From the NCBI GenBank assembly GCA_022410635.1, contig JAJVDF010000301.1:319848-383847 (forward strand): a stretch of DNA of 64,000 bases. The letters run 5' to 3'. A program made the translations under genes and the position numbers. Positions within the stretch are counted from its first letter, which is position 1; every line of letters begins with the position of its first letter. This stretch comes from Tretioscincus oriximinensis. Taxonomy: Eukaryota > Chordata > Lepidosauria > Squamata > Gymnophthalmidae. The notes under the pieces were generated by a model, which worked only from the letters and a program-made list of their open reading frames with translations, was not told where the DNA came from and did not search any database. Below are positions 12,790-23,185 of the stretch, one piece after another.

Positions 12790-13290
12790 TCTTCCAAGGG
12801 CACAGGGGAATCATTAATGAAGATAAGAACTTAGTGGATGTTATGATTATGGCTGCCCAAGCTACTATAGCTATGGGGTGGAAGGATGCCAGTAAATTAC
12901 AAAAAACCACTTGGCAGCGCTATCTGTCAGAGCAGTTGATTGGGGACTATGTCACGGAAAAATCCGGAAAAAAGCACTGGATGAAAAAATGGGCAAAGCT
13001 TATAGTTTATTGTCAAATACACCGTTGGGGAGCCCCTGAACTTTTAGCTACGATTCAGTTGATCCTCAGGCCTTAAGTAGAATTATTCATTAGCATTAAT
13101 TATCTCTCAGGGGTGGGGGGTGGGGTAGAAGGGTNATGGGGGGGTGAAAAGGAACTTTATTTTTGTTGTGATTAAGTAGAAGATATTATGTAAGAACAAA
13201 TTATTTTACAAAGTATGAATGAATACAATGTTTGTTTTTGTATATTGTTCAATATGATCACTTTAATAAAATATATTAAAAAAAAAAGTG
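12790..13290 (+). pseudogene. L1 LINE 3' end: ORF2 C-terminus, 3' UTR and poly(A)
   Basis: A 5'-truncated L1 copy. The frame at 12834-13076 reads MAAQATIAMGWKDA, then TTWQRYLSEQLIGDYVTEKS, KKWAKLIVY and IHRWGAPEL, which is typical of the extreme C-terminus of L1 ORF2. A G-rich 3' UTR follows, then an AATAAA-like sequence and a poly(A) tail ending near 13288. The copy at 58795-59676 shares the GGGAGCCC/GGGGAGGACCC-like end of ORF2 and the G-rich UTR. The 5' limit is uncertain. L1 enzymes are absent here, so this is a dead copy. Confidence 0.85.
13110..13133 (+). other. G-quadruplex motif in L1 3' UTR
   Basis: Four G-runs (4, 6, 4 and 3 Gs) are separated by loops of 1, 1 and 5 bases, which fits the canonical G-quadruplex pattern. 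The other L1 copy has the equivalent motif at 59486-59505. A G-rich tract is a known feature of L1 3' UTRs. Confidence 0.8.
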
Positions 13291-13855
13291 CTACACATGC
13301 CGATTTAACGTGATCAGAAGATAGTTTTGAACTTCGTATCTACATTGTGTTTTCGCCAATGGCTCGGTGGGTAATTTGCTACTAAGGGCTATTAAATGTT
13401 GATAGCAGTTTTGTTATATATAAAAAAAACAACAACACACGAACAGGCTAAAAGTTATGACAATGGAGAACGTATACTATGGGTGTCTGATGAGCCACAA
13501 CGAAAGTGAAACTGATCACACAATGCATGAAAGTAGAACATATGATACAAACAGGTCTTAATTAGCTATTGACTTGAAGTAATGCACCATGTATTTCAAT
13601 ATGAAGAGATTGGCCATTTAAAAATACAGTTGGGAAGATTAATACCTGTGAAACCACATATGGTTGAGGTTTACTCTTCCTGTAGACAACCAGTGACTCA
13701 ACCAGCTAAGTACAGTTAACATCATATGTAGCACACCAGGCTCAGAGTTAAATTCCTTATAGGGTAGAACTAGGGAGTACCCAACGCATATCAGATGAAG
13801 TGCAACATTGGCAAAACTGATCACACCCTGTAAACAAGTTAAGGCACCGGAGGAT
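13291..13855. other. Intronic sequence, no recognised element
   Basis: AT-rich sequence between the L1 tail and a CR1 relic. I see no named element. Confidence 0.5.
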
Positions 13856-13960
13856 CACAGAATCATAGAGTTGGAAGGGACCTCCAAGGTCATGCTCAAC
13901 CCCCTACTTAATATAGGATTCATTAAACCATCCCAGCCACTAAGGACAGAAAGCTCCGAT
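13856..13960 (-). repeat. CR1 LINE 3' terminal relic
   Basis: On the plus strand the sequence reads CAGAATCATAGAGTTGGAAG, GGACCTCCAAGGTCAT and GGATTCATTAAACCATCCCA. This is the reverse of the CR1 3' end seen complete at 50160-50264. The copy is severely 5'-truncated. Confidence 0.85.
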
Positions 13961-14084
13961 ATATTACTGGGGAACAGTGGAGAGCAATTACAAGTAGCTC
14001 CCAAGAGTTTAACTGCTGGGTCAAAGCTGAAAGTTATGGATATGTCTGCAAGTAAAAGTAAATATATAAAAACTCACGATGTTC

Positions 14085-14262
14085 TCTGTAAGACCACACT
14101 TGAAGACACACCTCTTTAACATGGCCTTTGAAGGAAAAAACTGCTCCCCTTCCCTATTTTCAGATATTGTTGTTTTAATATGTTAACTTGGTTTTTATTA
14201 ACTATCCTGAGACCTTAGAAAATACTATGTACTATAGAAATGTAAATAAAATAAACAAATCC
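14085..14262 (+). repeat. L2-like retroposon 3' end
   Basis: Begins with CACACCTCTTTAACATGGCC, a derived form of the end of an L2 ORF. It continues through an AT-rich UTR to CCTGAGACCTTAGAA and a TGTAAATAAAATAAA tail. Short and decayed. Confidence 0.65.
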
Positions 14263-15089
14263 TCTACTGTGGGAAGAAACCTCTAGAATAAATGGAGACA
14301 CCTCATAGTAAGTAAAAGGCAGAATAAACTAGTACTGGAATATATATTCTTTTTTATTTAAAGAAAAGATCGATGTTTTGAGTTCAAGACAACGGCCCAA
14401 CCACAATTGATGAAGGGGATGAAGTTAGCCAGTTTATGAAGATCTTCTAGAACTAATACCCACAAAAGATCTGCGAATGGGCCAGTAGCAATTTGAGAAA
14501 AGGGGGTGGCATAAGCTTCTTCAGATGCTTCTTTGAAATTGAGCCACAAAAGTTGTCACTTCCCCATAACATGAGAGTGGAATGTTAAAGTAAGAAATTA
14601 AAATATAATCAGAGTAACAAGCAAGTTTGATTTGGGAATAGAAACTGAAGAAGGCCAGAGCCTAGAAGATTTGTTTCAGTGTGGTAAACTACTAAATTAT
14701 AACTGTCCTAGATTATATGGTTACATCATTCAAAAACATAACACACAATATAACCTAAATATGTGTCTCTAATACTCACAGAAAATAAGACATCAAGTAC
14801 ATTTGTAGGGTCTGCTAATTTCCAGTTCCATTCCTACAAACAATGTATGCTTCCTATTTGTCATTTTATAAAATGTTTAAGGATACAAGGTTTTTCTACA
14901 TTATCTGACTTCCAAGAAACAAAACAGTGACTTGTTAGCTAGTTTCTTTTAACAAGATACTATATTTATCCCCAGTCTCCCTAAAATAGTATTTCTTCTT
15001 CTGCTGCTTATGATTAAATGATCATGTTCTACTTTTCTCAGCATTCTGTTTTAATTGCTTTGTTTATTATGAAGATTCTGACCTGTGCC
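14263..15089. other. Intronic sequence, no recognised element
   Basis: AT-rich sequence with no repeat, exon or RNA signal that I can name. Confidence 0.5.
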
Positions 15090-15900
15090 TTCTTTGGCTA
15101 CTGTGATCCATGAACTCTGTTGTTTCCTTTCATTTGTCTATATTTTAAAACCAGTGTACCTTTGACCTATGCAGATTGGGCCCAAAATTCCTTTAGCCAC
15201 TAAAAGGCTAAACTCTGGGGATACTTCAATTCTCAAGATTTTCTCATTTGCATTTCAAATGAAATTCTCAACAAATGACAGCAAGTGGCCTATTCACAAA
15301 CATATCTTTTTTAATATCATCACTATTAACATAAAATGCTTTGACTCATTTCACTTTGGGAGAATGGGCACAAATTTATCTGAATTATCGACTGCACTTT
15401 AGCCTCCTCTGAAACACTGGCCCCTCTCTCTGATAAGCGATGACCCCAAGTGACACATAAAATCCTTTCCAAAGGGACAGAAACATTATTGCTTTGCACT
15501 GAGCACTGCAGCCCGAGAACTAATCAATCACATTGCTTGACAACTTTTACAACCTCCTCCCATTAGACCCAAGTCAAATTCCATTGCTTCTATTGTTCAC
15601 ATTCTTCTTTGCTTTGCTCTAATGAATTTAATACAAAGTCCAAAGATCTGTCTCACACGGCAACAGAAAAGAAAGCATTTAAGTAGCTCAGGGTTTATAT
15701 TTGTTTCCAACCCAGACAACAGTGCTCCCAAGTCTCTTTCCTGAATCTAATACACTGCGATTTTAAAAACAGTGAAGAACCTAACAATCTTTTTATCTCC
15801 TGAGTACATTTTGGTGTGAAGGACAAAAAGGACTCTTACAACTTTGTAAGCACCCTGATAACGTTTTAATTTTACAAGAAGGTAAACATTAAAATAAAGA
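15090..15900. promoter_or_regulatory. Candidate conserved non-coding element (intronic enhancer?)
   Basis: This block lacks transposon signatures and has balanced composition. It has many short motifs typical of developmental enhancers: CATTGTTC-like SOX sites (near 15580-15600), TAATCAATCA (15520-15530), CTAATGAATTTAAT (15618-15632) and an ATTTGCAT octamer at 15247. The host gene family is a developmental regulator. Conservation cannot be measured here, so this is an inference from texture alone. Confidence 0.25.
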
Positions 15901-16091
15901 CAATAGGGCCAATGTTAATTGTGAAGCAAATCTGTAACTCTGCAATACAAACTTTAAAATAAAACAACAAAACAACAAAAATAAAACACTAAAATGTCAG
16001 CCAAAAAGGGAGTGAATATCAAAGAAGTACCAGTAGCTATATTAGTTTGCATTCAGAATATCTAGCAAGGGGATCTCGTAATGCCTTAGAG

Positions 16092-16271
16092 CAGACCTGG
16101 GCAAGGGGCGGCCCAAGGGCCACATGCGGCCCTCCTACTGTCTCTGACCGGCCCGCCCCTCTTAGCTCAGAGTTATATACAGTATTGGGTAGAACTTATA
16201 TTAATCCGGCCCTCTAAAACCACCCCAATTTCTCATGCGGCCCCTTGGGAAAAAGTAATTGCCCACCCCTG
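16092..16271 (+). mobile_element. hAT-type non-autonomous element (180 bp)
   Basis: It starts CAGACCTGGGCAAGGGGCGG and ends with the complement of CAGGGGTGGGCAATTAC, giving imperfect terminal inverted repeats. It is flanked by a perfect 8-bp duplication CCTTAGAG at 16084-16091 and 16272-16279. The interior has GCGGCCC-type blocks and no coding capacity. Its target CCTTAGAG belongs to the conserved TTAGTCTCTAAGG motif of the surrounding Penelope-like relic. Confidence 0.9.
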
Positions 16272-16299
16272 CCTTAGAGACTAATAAGAAAAAGCTAGA

Positions 16300-16335
16300 T
16301 AGCATGAACTTTCATAGACATGTCTACTTCTTCAG
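16300..16335 (-). ncRNA. Hammerhead ribozyme motif with complete catalytic core
   Basis: Read on the minus strand: CTGAAGA (16335-16329), a helix II GTAGAC/GTCTAT with an AT loop, GAAA (16313-16310), a tiny stem III in which A15.1-G-T pairs across a 4-base loop with G-C-T16.1, then A at the cleavage position 17. All invariant core positions of the type I minimal hammerhead (CUGANGA, GAA, U16.1, H17) are present. Stem I is weak: the bases next to C3 and A17 do not pair well, so activity is doubtful. It lies in the Penelope-like relic. Confidence 0.6.
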
Positions 16336-16350
16336 ATGTTAGTATTCAGA

Positions 16351-17399
16351 TGTTAGATCTTGCCAGGACTCTTTTGTTAGGTCAAAAAAGGGTATTTGGG
16401 TTTTCTGCTGGTTGTGGTGCTACAGAAAGAAGGCTGCTGACACATACAACAAATTTTCAATAAATTTTGCATTGTATCCTGCCTGCTTTTCTGCTTAACA
16501 GCATTTTTTCATAGCATTTTCCTCTAGTCATTTTACCATAAAAATAAGGCTAGGAGACAGATTACGTTCTAATGGAACTCAAAGATTTATTGATTAGTCA
16601 TTTGACCATATCAAAAAAGTTAAAAAGTTAAAAAGTAAGCTTCAAATAGAATAAAATACAGCAATTAAAAACAGTATAAATATAAATAGGGTAAAATACA
16701 AATAGAGTAAAAAGAATGACATCAAATGACATCGTTTAAAAACAGTGTATATTCAGCCGGGTGAGTAGTAGCATCTAAATTGGTAATCGGTCACGGGCCT
16801 TAGAAATTTGCTCCCAAAACAATGATCTAATGATTTCATCTATATTTCTTTTGGGAAATCTCTTTCCCTTTCCTATTGATCCTTTGTCATCTAAATATTA
16901 ATTAATAATTAAGAAGTGGGCATGTCCATAATATTAAACGCTACTTATATTTTTATCTGTGTTACAAGGCCCCTTTGTTAGAAATTCTGATCAAACTAAT
17001 ACTACTACTTCTTTGAGTTGTCTTTCTGATAAGTGCCACAAGGTTCACCATCTTATGCATTTGATGAAATAGGGTTAGTCAATGAAAATTCATGCCACCA
17101 ATCTTTTTTCCTTACTAGACTCTTTTGGCAGAAATTCTGATCCAGATTCAACTATTTATTTGAATTCTACCACCACTAGGTTTACCAGGTAAATCTAGCT
17201 CCTTTTTGTTTTCTAACTTTTTAATTTGTCAGCAAACAAAAAGATACCTAATATAATCTACAACTTAATTGTTGGCAGTTAATGGCACTAAATAAGCCAA
17301 TGTGCAAGTCCTAGCAGGAAAACCTAAACTATATCTCCAGTATAAAAGTAAGTTTTAGATTTATAAATAACAAAAGAAATAAACAAAAAAAAGAGAGTG
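16351..17399. other. Intronic sequence, possible retroposon debris
   Basis: AT-rich. Near 16465 'attgtatcctgcctgctttt' resembles a reversed retroposon tail. Nothing else is identifiable. Confidence 0.4.
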
Positions 17400-17800
17400 T
17401 AGAGCCCTGCCCTCTCTTCATCCTTCAAATCTCTTAAGGCATAATAAAAATTGCTTGCTTTCTCCACTCACTGCATAAACTGCAGCACATTTTATTATAT
17501 ACGTAATCATCCCAAAATGATTTCTGCATGTAAACTGGCTGCAGCAATTTTCCATTTAATACTAATTACTTTCCTGAAAATCCCAGGCAACTACTTCATT
17601 TTAACTATGCTGTTACTGTGCTGATGCAGACTGTTCAGAATTCCTTGGAGAAAAAATGTGATTGACCAAAACATAAATTAAAAGAGAAATGTGCAACAGT
17701 GGAAGAGTTCAGCATTTTGTGCACAGTTTTTTCCTCAAAATATTAATTGGTGAATTTCAGTTTGCTTACTTTTTTGCTATATGTATAGAGAGATTAAAGA
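17400..17800. promoter_or_regulatory. Second candidate conserved non-coding element
   Basis: A repeat-free block with homeodomain-like TTAATACTAATTAC (17556-17569), repeated CTGCAGCA words (about 17480 and 17540) and TGTGCTGATGCAGAC (17617-17631), which resembles a Maf-type half site. Only motif texture supports it. Confidence 0.2.
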
Positions 17801-18854
17801 CAACAGTTTAGCAAGACATCTCAGGAGAAGATCTTCGAAGCAGAATGTTCTTTGTTAAAACAAAGATATCCTTCATGGTGCCTTATGTTCTGGCATCTCT
17901 CCTAATAAGAATACTACTGCTTAATTTTACATAACTTGAACAAATATAATTTATATGGGTCAGCTAGAGATGTGCCAAAATGAGTTATGGATGAACTGAT
18001 TTTCTATCAACACTGGGATTCATTAGGATTACTATAGGATAAAATATCACTTAAAGTTTAGACTTCGGTTTGATAGTGAGCCAAACCTCCAGGTGTTTGC
18101 AAGAATCGGTTCAACCAGTTTGGCTTCATCGTTCTTCCTCACTTTGCTCTGACAACACTGAGCAACTGCCACTGGCCACGTGATCCACTGAAGTGCTACA
18201 CTTAACTGAATTTTGCAGATTATGGATGGATTTACTTTAGAAAATTTAGAAAAGGCATAAAAACTCCCAAGAGCCTTATTATGACATTACGGCAAAAAAT
18301 AAATGTTTGCTTTTTGGCAAAGGTATTACTTCTGCAGCATAATTCTAAAATTCAAGTTTGAATATTTTACTCTAGCCTTTGGCTGAAGATATAGTTAACA
18401 TTTTAGAATGTTTTTGCTGTTTTTATTTCATCTCTTTTATTAATATTCTTCTGTGACACAATCCTGAAATCTTCAGATTTAGGGCAAGATAGAAATATAA
18501 ACAAATGAACTAGATAGCCAGTTAGCTAGCTAGCAAAATAACATAGTAAGAAAAAAGGATATGATGATAGAATGCTTTTTTTGCTGGAGGAAAACTAAAC
18601 TCACATCAACTTGTTGAAAAAGTGAACATAATGTGTGAAAATCAAGTATTGGGAGATTTTATGATTGGAAATGGGGCAAAGATGTATGTTTAGAAGAGTG
18701 AATGGCAGAAGGAGAGGTCCAACAATAAATCCACAGCTTAGAAGGAAATAGAAAAGAGGAGTTTTATTCTGTATTTAAAAAGGCCAGAGTCAAATATGGT
18801 ACACATCATAAACAGAAACGCAGTATTTTGAGCATTCATAATACTGACACTTGA
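17801..18854. other. Intronic sequence, no recognised element
   Basis: AT-rich sequence. The stretch at 18060-18240 is slightly richer in GC but matches no family that I know. Confidence 0.45.
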
Positions 18855-19108
18855 AGATCAGGTGGAGGCGGTGGCCAGGAGTGCCTATTTCCAGCTATGT
18901 CTAGTCCGCAAGTTGCAGCCACTTTTGGTCAGGGATAATTTGCCCACAGGGATCCACGCTCTGGTAACTTCCAGGTTGGACTATTGTAACGCACTCTATA
19001 TGGGGCTGACCTTGAAAATGGTTCGGAAACTGCAGCTGGTGCAGAATGCAGCCGCTAGACTGCTGACCGGAACAGCTGGCCAGACACACATCACACCGGT
19101 CCTATCTT
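18855..19108 (+). pseudogene. L2-type LINE fragment: RT C-terminal region
   Basis: The frame at 18862-19110 contains ALVTSRLDYCNALYMGL followed by KLQLVQNAAARLLTGT, the characteristic L2-clade segment after the RT palm. It is truncated at both ends and abuts the CR1-like LINE beginning near 19109, so one was cut by or inserted next to the other. Not autonomous. Confidence 0.85.
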
Positions 19109-19714
19109 GATAAGAATTTCTTTAAGTGCATCTGAAATAGGAATCCTACCAGAAAAGCAGTCGGACCACTAAACAGCAATGAGCTGAAGGGGATAATCAA
19201 GGAGGACAAGGAGATTGCAGAGAAGTTAAATGAATTTTTTGCTTCAGCTTTAATTGAAGAGGACAGAAGGGTATATACCTGCAACAGATTTGGTTTTCTC
19301 AGAAAGCACAGCAGAGGAATTTAAGTGGACAGGGATAACAAGGGAGGAGGTCCTTGCTAGCCTTAATAAATTGAACATCAATAAATCCCCGGGGCCCAGA
19401 TAGCATTTATACCAGAATTCTTAAAAAACTCAGATGTGAAATTGCTGAACTTCTAACCAAAGTATTTAATCTTTCCTTAGGTCAGGCACTATGCCAGTTG
19501 ATTGGAGGGTAGCAAATGTAACACCAATCTTCAAAAAAGGACCCCAGGATGATCCCAGAAATTCTAGACAAATCAATTTAACATCAGTTCTGGGTAAAGT
19601 GTTGAAAACAATAATCAAGGATAAAATTGCCAAGCACACAGAGTAGCATGCATTGTTGAAAGAAATTCAGTTTGGCTTCTGCAAATGTAAATCATGCCTT
19701 ACAAACTTGTTAGA

Positions 19715-19872
19715 CAATTTCAGAGAAATAGCCGTGTTAGTCTAGCAGAAAGTCCAGCAAAGGAGCTAGCAGCACTTTGAGACTAACTTGAGAAAAGTGG
19801 TTGGCATAAGCTTTCGTAGACAGGTCTGAAGAAGTAGACCTGTTTACGAAAGCTTATGCCAACCACTTTTCT
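19715..19872 (+). mobile_element. Penelope-like foldback element (158 bp)
   Basis: It begins TTTCAGAGAAATAGCCGTG after a few bases, continues with AAGTCCAGCAAAGGAGCT and ACTTTGAGACTAAC, and folds back through GGCATAAGCTTTCG against CGAAAGCTTATGCC. It is flanked by a 13-bp duplication CAAACTTGTTAGA at 19702-19714 and 19873-19885, where the LINE target would be continuous without it. Duplications of variable length (here 13, elsewhere 9-10) fit target-primed insertion rather than a hAT transposase. It contains no ORF. Confidence 0.8.
19826..19861 (+). ncRNA. Hammerhead ribozyme motif, core altered at position 16.1
   Basis: CTGAAGA (19826-19832), helix II GTAGAC/GTTTAC (six pairs, one G-U), GAAA (19848-19851), stem III GC with loop TTAT and GC, then C where U16.1 is required and A at position 17. 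Three stem I pairs (GGT with ACC) are possible. The change at 16.1 would break the A15.1-U16.1 pair, so this copy is probably inactive. The same C is present in the copy at 33271-33306, so it is shared by this subfamily. Confidence 0.55.
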
Positions 19873-20786
19873 CAAACTTGTTAGAATTTGTTGAGAGTGT
19901 TAATAAATATGTGGATAAAGGGGATCCAGTTGATATTGTCTATCTAGAGTTTCAAAAGGCTTTTGATAAAGTCCATCATCAAAGGCTCCTAGAAAAGCTC
20001 CAGAGTCAAATGGACTAAGAGCACAGACCTTGTCCTGGATTGGAAACTGGCTAAAAGGCAGAAGACAGAGGGTAGTAGTGAATGGACAGAGATGAAAAGT
20101 GGAGAACCCCAGGGTTCTGTACTGAAACTTTTCCAATATATTTATAAACAATCTGGATGCTGAGGTAAGTAATGAATTATCAAATTTGCTAATGACACTA
20201 AATTATTCAGGGTAGTGAAAACTGAAGGTGATTGCAAGGGGCTCCAGAGTGATTTATTAAAATTGGGTGAATGGGCAACAAAGTGGCAAATACACTTCAA
20301 CTTAAGCAAGTGCAAAGTCATGCATACTGGGGCAAAGAATCCCAGTTATTCCTACCAACTGATGGGTACCAAGCTTTCTGTAACTGAGCGAGAAAAGGAT
20401 CTTGGTGTGGACAGTTCAATGAAGGTGTCAACCCAGTGTGCAGCAGCAGCAAGAAAAGCAAATTCAATGTTAGGGATAATTAAGAAAGGAATTGAAAACA
20501 AGTCAGCAAGTGTTATTTTGCCTCTTTATAAATCTGTGTTGAGACCACATTTGAAATACTGNGTCCAATTCTAGTCACCACATCTCAAAAATTATATTGT
20601 GGAATCAGAGAATGTGNACAAAAAGGCAACAAGAATGATCAAGGGGCTGGAGCACCTCCATTATGAAGTCAGACTGCAACATCTGGGCCACTTCAGCCTC
20701 AAAAGATGGCATTTGAGCCATGATCTAACTAAGGTGTATTTAAAATCATGAATGGGATAGATAAGATGAATAGAGAGCAATTATTT

Positions 20787-21742
20787 TACTGGTGATGGTC
20801 AGGCAGGGAGCCACGCAGACAACCATTTACTTACTGAAAACATTTATTAATACAACAGATAATGCTTAAGTGCAAAGTGAAACAAACTTCCCAACAACTT
20901 TGAATACATTGTGCAATGTTTACTTTAACAATCGTCCAAACAAAGTGACTACAGTGTCAATAACTTATTTAACAATAGGCAAACCGGGGATCTTCACTCA
21001 TACGTTCTTGTTTGATGACTTTTGGATAAGGGTATAGTGAGAAAAATGGAGGAAAGGCCATGGCTAAGTGAAAAGAGGGAGCGGCAGGCACAGCATCCTG
21101 GAATGACTGTCCCACTCAGCCTCAAGGGGATGACCCGGATGGGACTATGATCGCCAAGGCGACTCACTCTCCTGGTGAGCCACCTACCAATCAACTGCCC
21201 AGCCCGCACTGTGGCAGCCCGCTTGGCTCACACTTGGTGAGCCAACCCAGCTCGCACCGTTGCGAGGCTATTATATCCGAGGATCAAGGAAGTTTTGTGG
21301 GGCTCTCTGAGCGCATGCTCTGTCACGAGCCCCCTTCCCCGACTTAATGCAGCCTTCAGCTTCCAGTCCCTCCCCAAGGACAAGCTCGGCTGCCTCAAAA
21401 CCCTTAAGGGGTCCCTCAAAGCTATATCCTAAGGGCACAGTCCGGGGATATCTGCCACCCTTGGCCAGTGACTGTCCCTTTGTGCCATCCCAGGATGCGT
21501 CATCCGCCACTCCCCTCACCGTCCATGACGAGAGAAAGACTGAAAATAAGGAAGGGAGGGAGGGCGTCCGGAAAGCAAGAGGCCGAACATGGCGTCGGCC
21601 TCCTGCTTTATACCCGGGTCGCGCCAGAAGCGCGTCACNGGAAGGACCGCCATGTTTTTTGAGGTCAAATTGACCTCAAAAAATATGGCGGCACCCGTGC
21701 TGCCGGCTCCCGAGACGCACACCGGTAAGTTGCGGGTCCGCT
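20787..21742 (-). mobile_element. Unclassified GC- and CpG-rich insertion (956 bp), LTR-like
   Basis: It interrupts the LINE at a site flanked by TTATTT (20781-20786 and 21743-21748), a possible 6-bp duplication. On the minus strand it reads like a promoter-to-terminator unit: a CpG-rich start with the ERE/YY1 palindrome at 21690-21648, a TATAATA-like box near 21275, and an AATAAA-type signal near 20850 followed by GT-rich sequence. This is the architecture of a solo LTR. However, the ends are not TG...CA and I see no gag or pol, so the class is undecided. Open frames across it are low-quality and overlap on both strands. Confidence 0.6.
21647..21691. promoter_or_regulatory. 45-bp palindrome: perfect oestrogen response element flanked by inverted YY1-like motifs
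   Basis: Arms of 22 bp with one mismatch surround a single central base. The core AGGTCAAATTGACCT (21662-21676) is two AGGTCA half-sites as an inverted repeat with 3-base spacing, the exact consensus for oestrogen receptors. The outer arms, ACCGCCATGTTT on the left and AATATGGCGGC on the right, match the YY1 consensus in opposite orientations. Receptor binding is not shown by sequence. Confidence 0.75.
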
Positions 21743-22147
21743 TTATTTCTCTATCACAGAACACTAGGTCTCGTGGCCATTTCTTGAAACTTATGGGCAG
21801 AAGAGTGAGAACAGAGAAACGAAGTATTTTTTCACCGAGAGAGTCATTGGCCTGTGGAATTTACTTCCAGAAGAGGTGGAGATAGCCTGGATAACTTCAA
21901 GACAGGGTTAGATAGGTTTATGGACACCAAGGGTATAAATAGCTACTAGGGTGGATCTTTTGAAACTGCCTCCGGGATGCAGTACTTGTGAAATACCATT
22001 TGGAGGGAGTCAAGAATAGGTGAAGATTTTACCTTCTTCTCTTCAGACTGTCCAGATGCAATTGGTGGNTCACCATGTGAGACAGAATGCTGGACTAGAT
22101 GGGCTCTGGCTCAATTCAGCAGGGCTCCTCTTATTCTTATATTTGAC

Positions 22148-23185
22148 TTTACAACCAACTATCAGCAAATACCATGGAAAGGAATTCTTAAGAAAAATTG
22201 CTCCAAGAAAAGTTCAGATAACTTTTTAGTGCAGAAAGACAAAATATTAGAAAATGACAATTGTTGCATCTGGATAACATGGAATAATTGGGAGGAACAT
22301 ATCCCTAAGATCCTTTGTAAAGATACATAAACTTGGAACACCATTATTTCAGAAAAAAATCTTATTTTTGATATAAAGTAAAACATTAAAATTATGTTTT
22401 TGAATAAAGAGAAGTGAAAACATTTAAAAAACCTAGGTCATTCAGGAAGTGATACTACTCAATTTCAAGAGATAACTTCAAGATTTTGTTGGATATTACT
22501 ATAAACAATGTATCTCGGTTCTCAAGCAAACCCTTAGAATATTAAAATCAGTTTTTGTAGCTTTGTTCTATGCATGGTGCTTTTAAAAAGCTATTAGGAG
22601 GAGTTAAGTAGTTTGAGGAAAATGTTCAATCTCGGATGGAAGGATGGAAGAGGAGGAGACAGAAAGAAAGAGAGCAGAGGAAATATAGAGCAGAGGAATA
22701 TTGAGTAAGGCGTGCAAAGAGAGAGATAACAAAGACAAAAATGATTTCATCCCTACTTCTAAAAAAGCAGAAGGGAAGGGAAAAGAAAAGTAAGACACAT
22801 ACATTGATCTATACGTGGATGGGCAGAGAGGTAAAGCAAAGAACAATTTTCAGAACCTGTTGCACACCAAGCAAAAGGCTTTACTACTAGTATTATATTT
22901 ATAAAGAAATTAACAGAGAGAAAACAGAAGTATTGTACAATCACGATAAAAGTTTTATGCATTAAATGAGCTATGGAACCTATGGGCATCTTGCTTAATT
23001 TAACCTATAAAAGATTTATGCTCTAAAATGGTTAAACCTATTTCTGAGAAAAACCATAGCGTACTTCAGACATGTTTTCTATAAACCCATGAAACCAACC
23101 TGGAGTATAGTCATACACAAGTATATCTAATAGGAAAATGTAGATTGATGTCAAGAAGCATGGACGATTGTGGAAAAATAACCTA
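22148..23185. other. Intronic sequence, no recognised element
   Basis: AT-rich with a purine-rich patch near 22630-22700. No element or exon identified. Confidence 0.5.

Larger units (their letters stand above)
16030..16350 (-). mobile_element. Penelope-like terminal-repeat relic, split by a hAT element
   Basis: On the minus strand this reads a hammerhead-like block (16335-16300), then TTATTAGTCTCTAAGG, then (after the hAT insertion) a decayed segment ending CAAACTAATATAGCTAC. The order hammerhead block, TTAGTCTCTAAGG, and outer AGACTAACACGGCTA-type end is the same as in the fresher copies at 19715, 33187 and 45697. Short terminal-repeat elements with hammerhead ribozymes are established for Penelope-like retroelements; assignment of this family to that group is from memory of reptile repeats. 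Confidence 0.6.
19109..22147 (+). pseudogene. CR1-like LINE, broken by two later insertions
   Basis: Pieces at 19109-19714, 19886-20786 and 21749-22147 form one plus-strand element. The first piece has frameshifted RT finger sequence (ELKGIIKEDKEIAEKLNEFF and later ILKKL). The second carries the palm region with decayed TKLF-type sequence and an open frame at 20215-20574 (FNLSKCKVMHTGAKNPSYSY, LPLYKSVLRPHLKY). The third is the 3' UTR, ending GGACTAGATGGGCTCTGGCT and then CAGCAGGGCTCCTCTTATTC. Many frameshifts and stops show that it is dead. The interruptions are a Penelope-like foldback (19715-19872) and an unclassified GC-rich insertion (20787-21742). Confidence 0.88.

Noticed and set aside
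20787..21742. Calling the 956-bp insertion an endogenous retroviral LTR
   Set aside because: The ends are not TG...CA and there is no primer-binding site, gag or pol nearby. It stays unclassified.
21228..21885. Several overlapping 60-108-codon frames in the GC-rich insertion
   Set aside because: Stop codons are rare in GC-rich DNA; frames overlap on both strands, contain an N, and show no domain. The region is explained as an inserted element.
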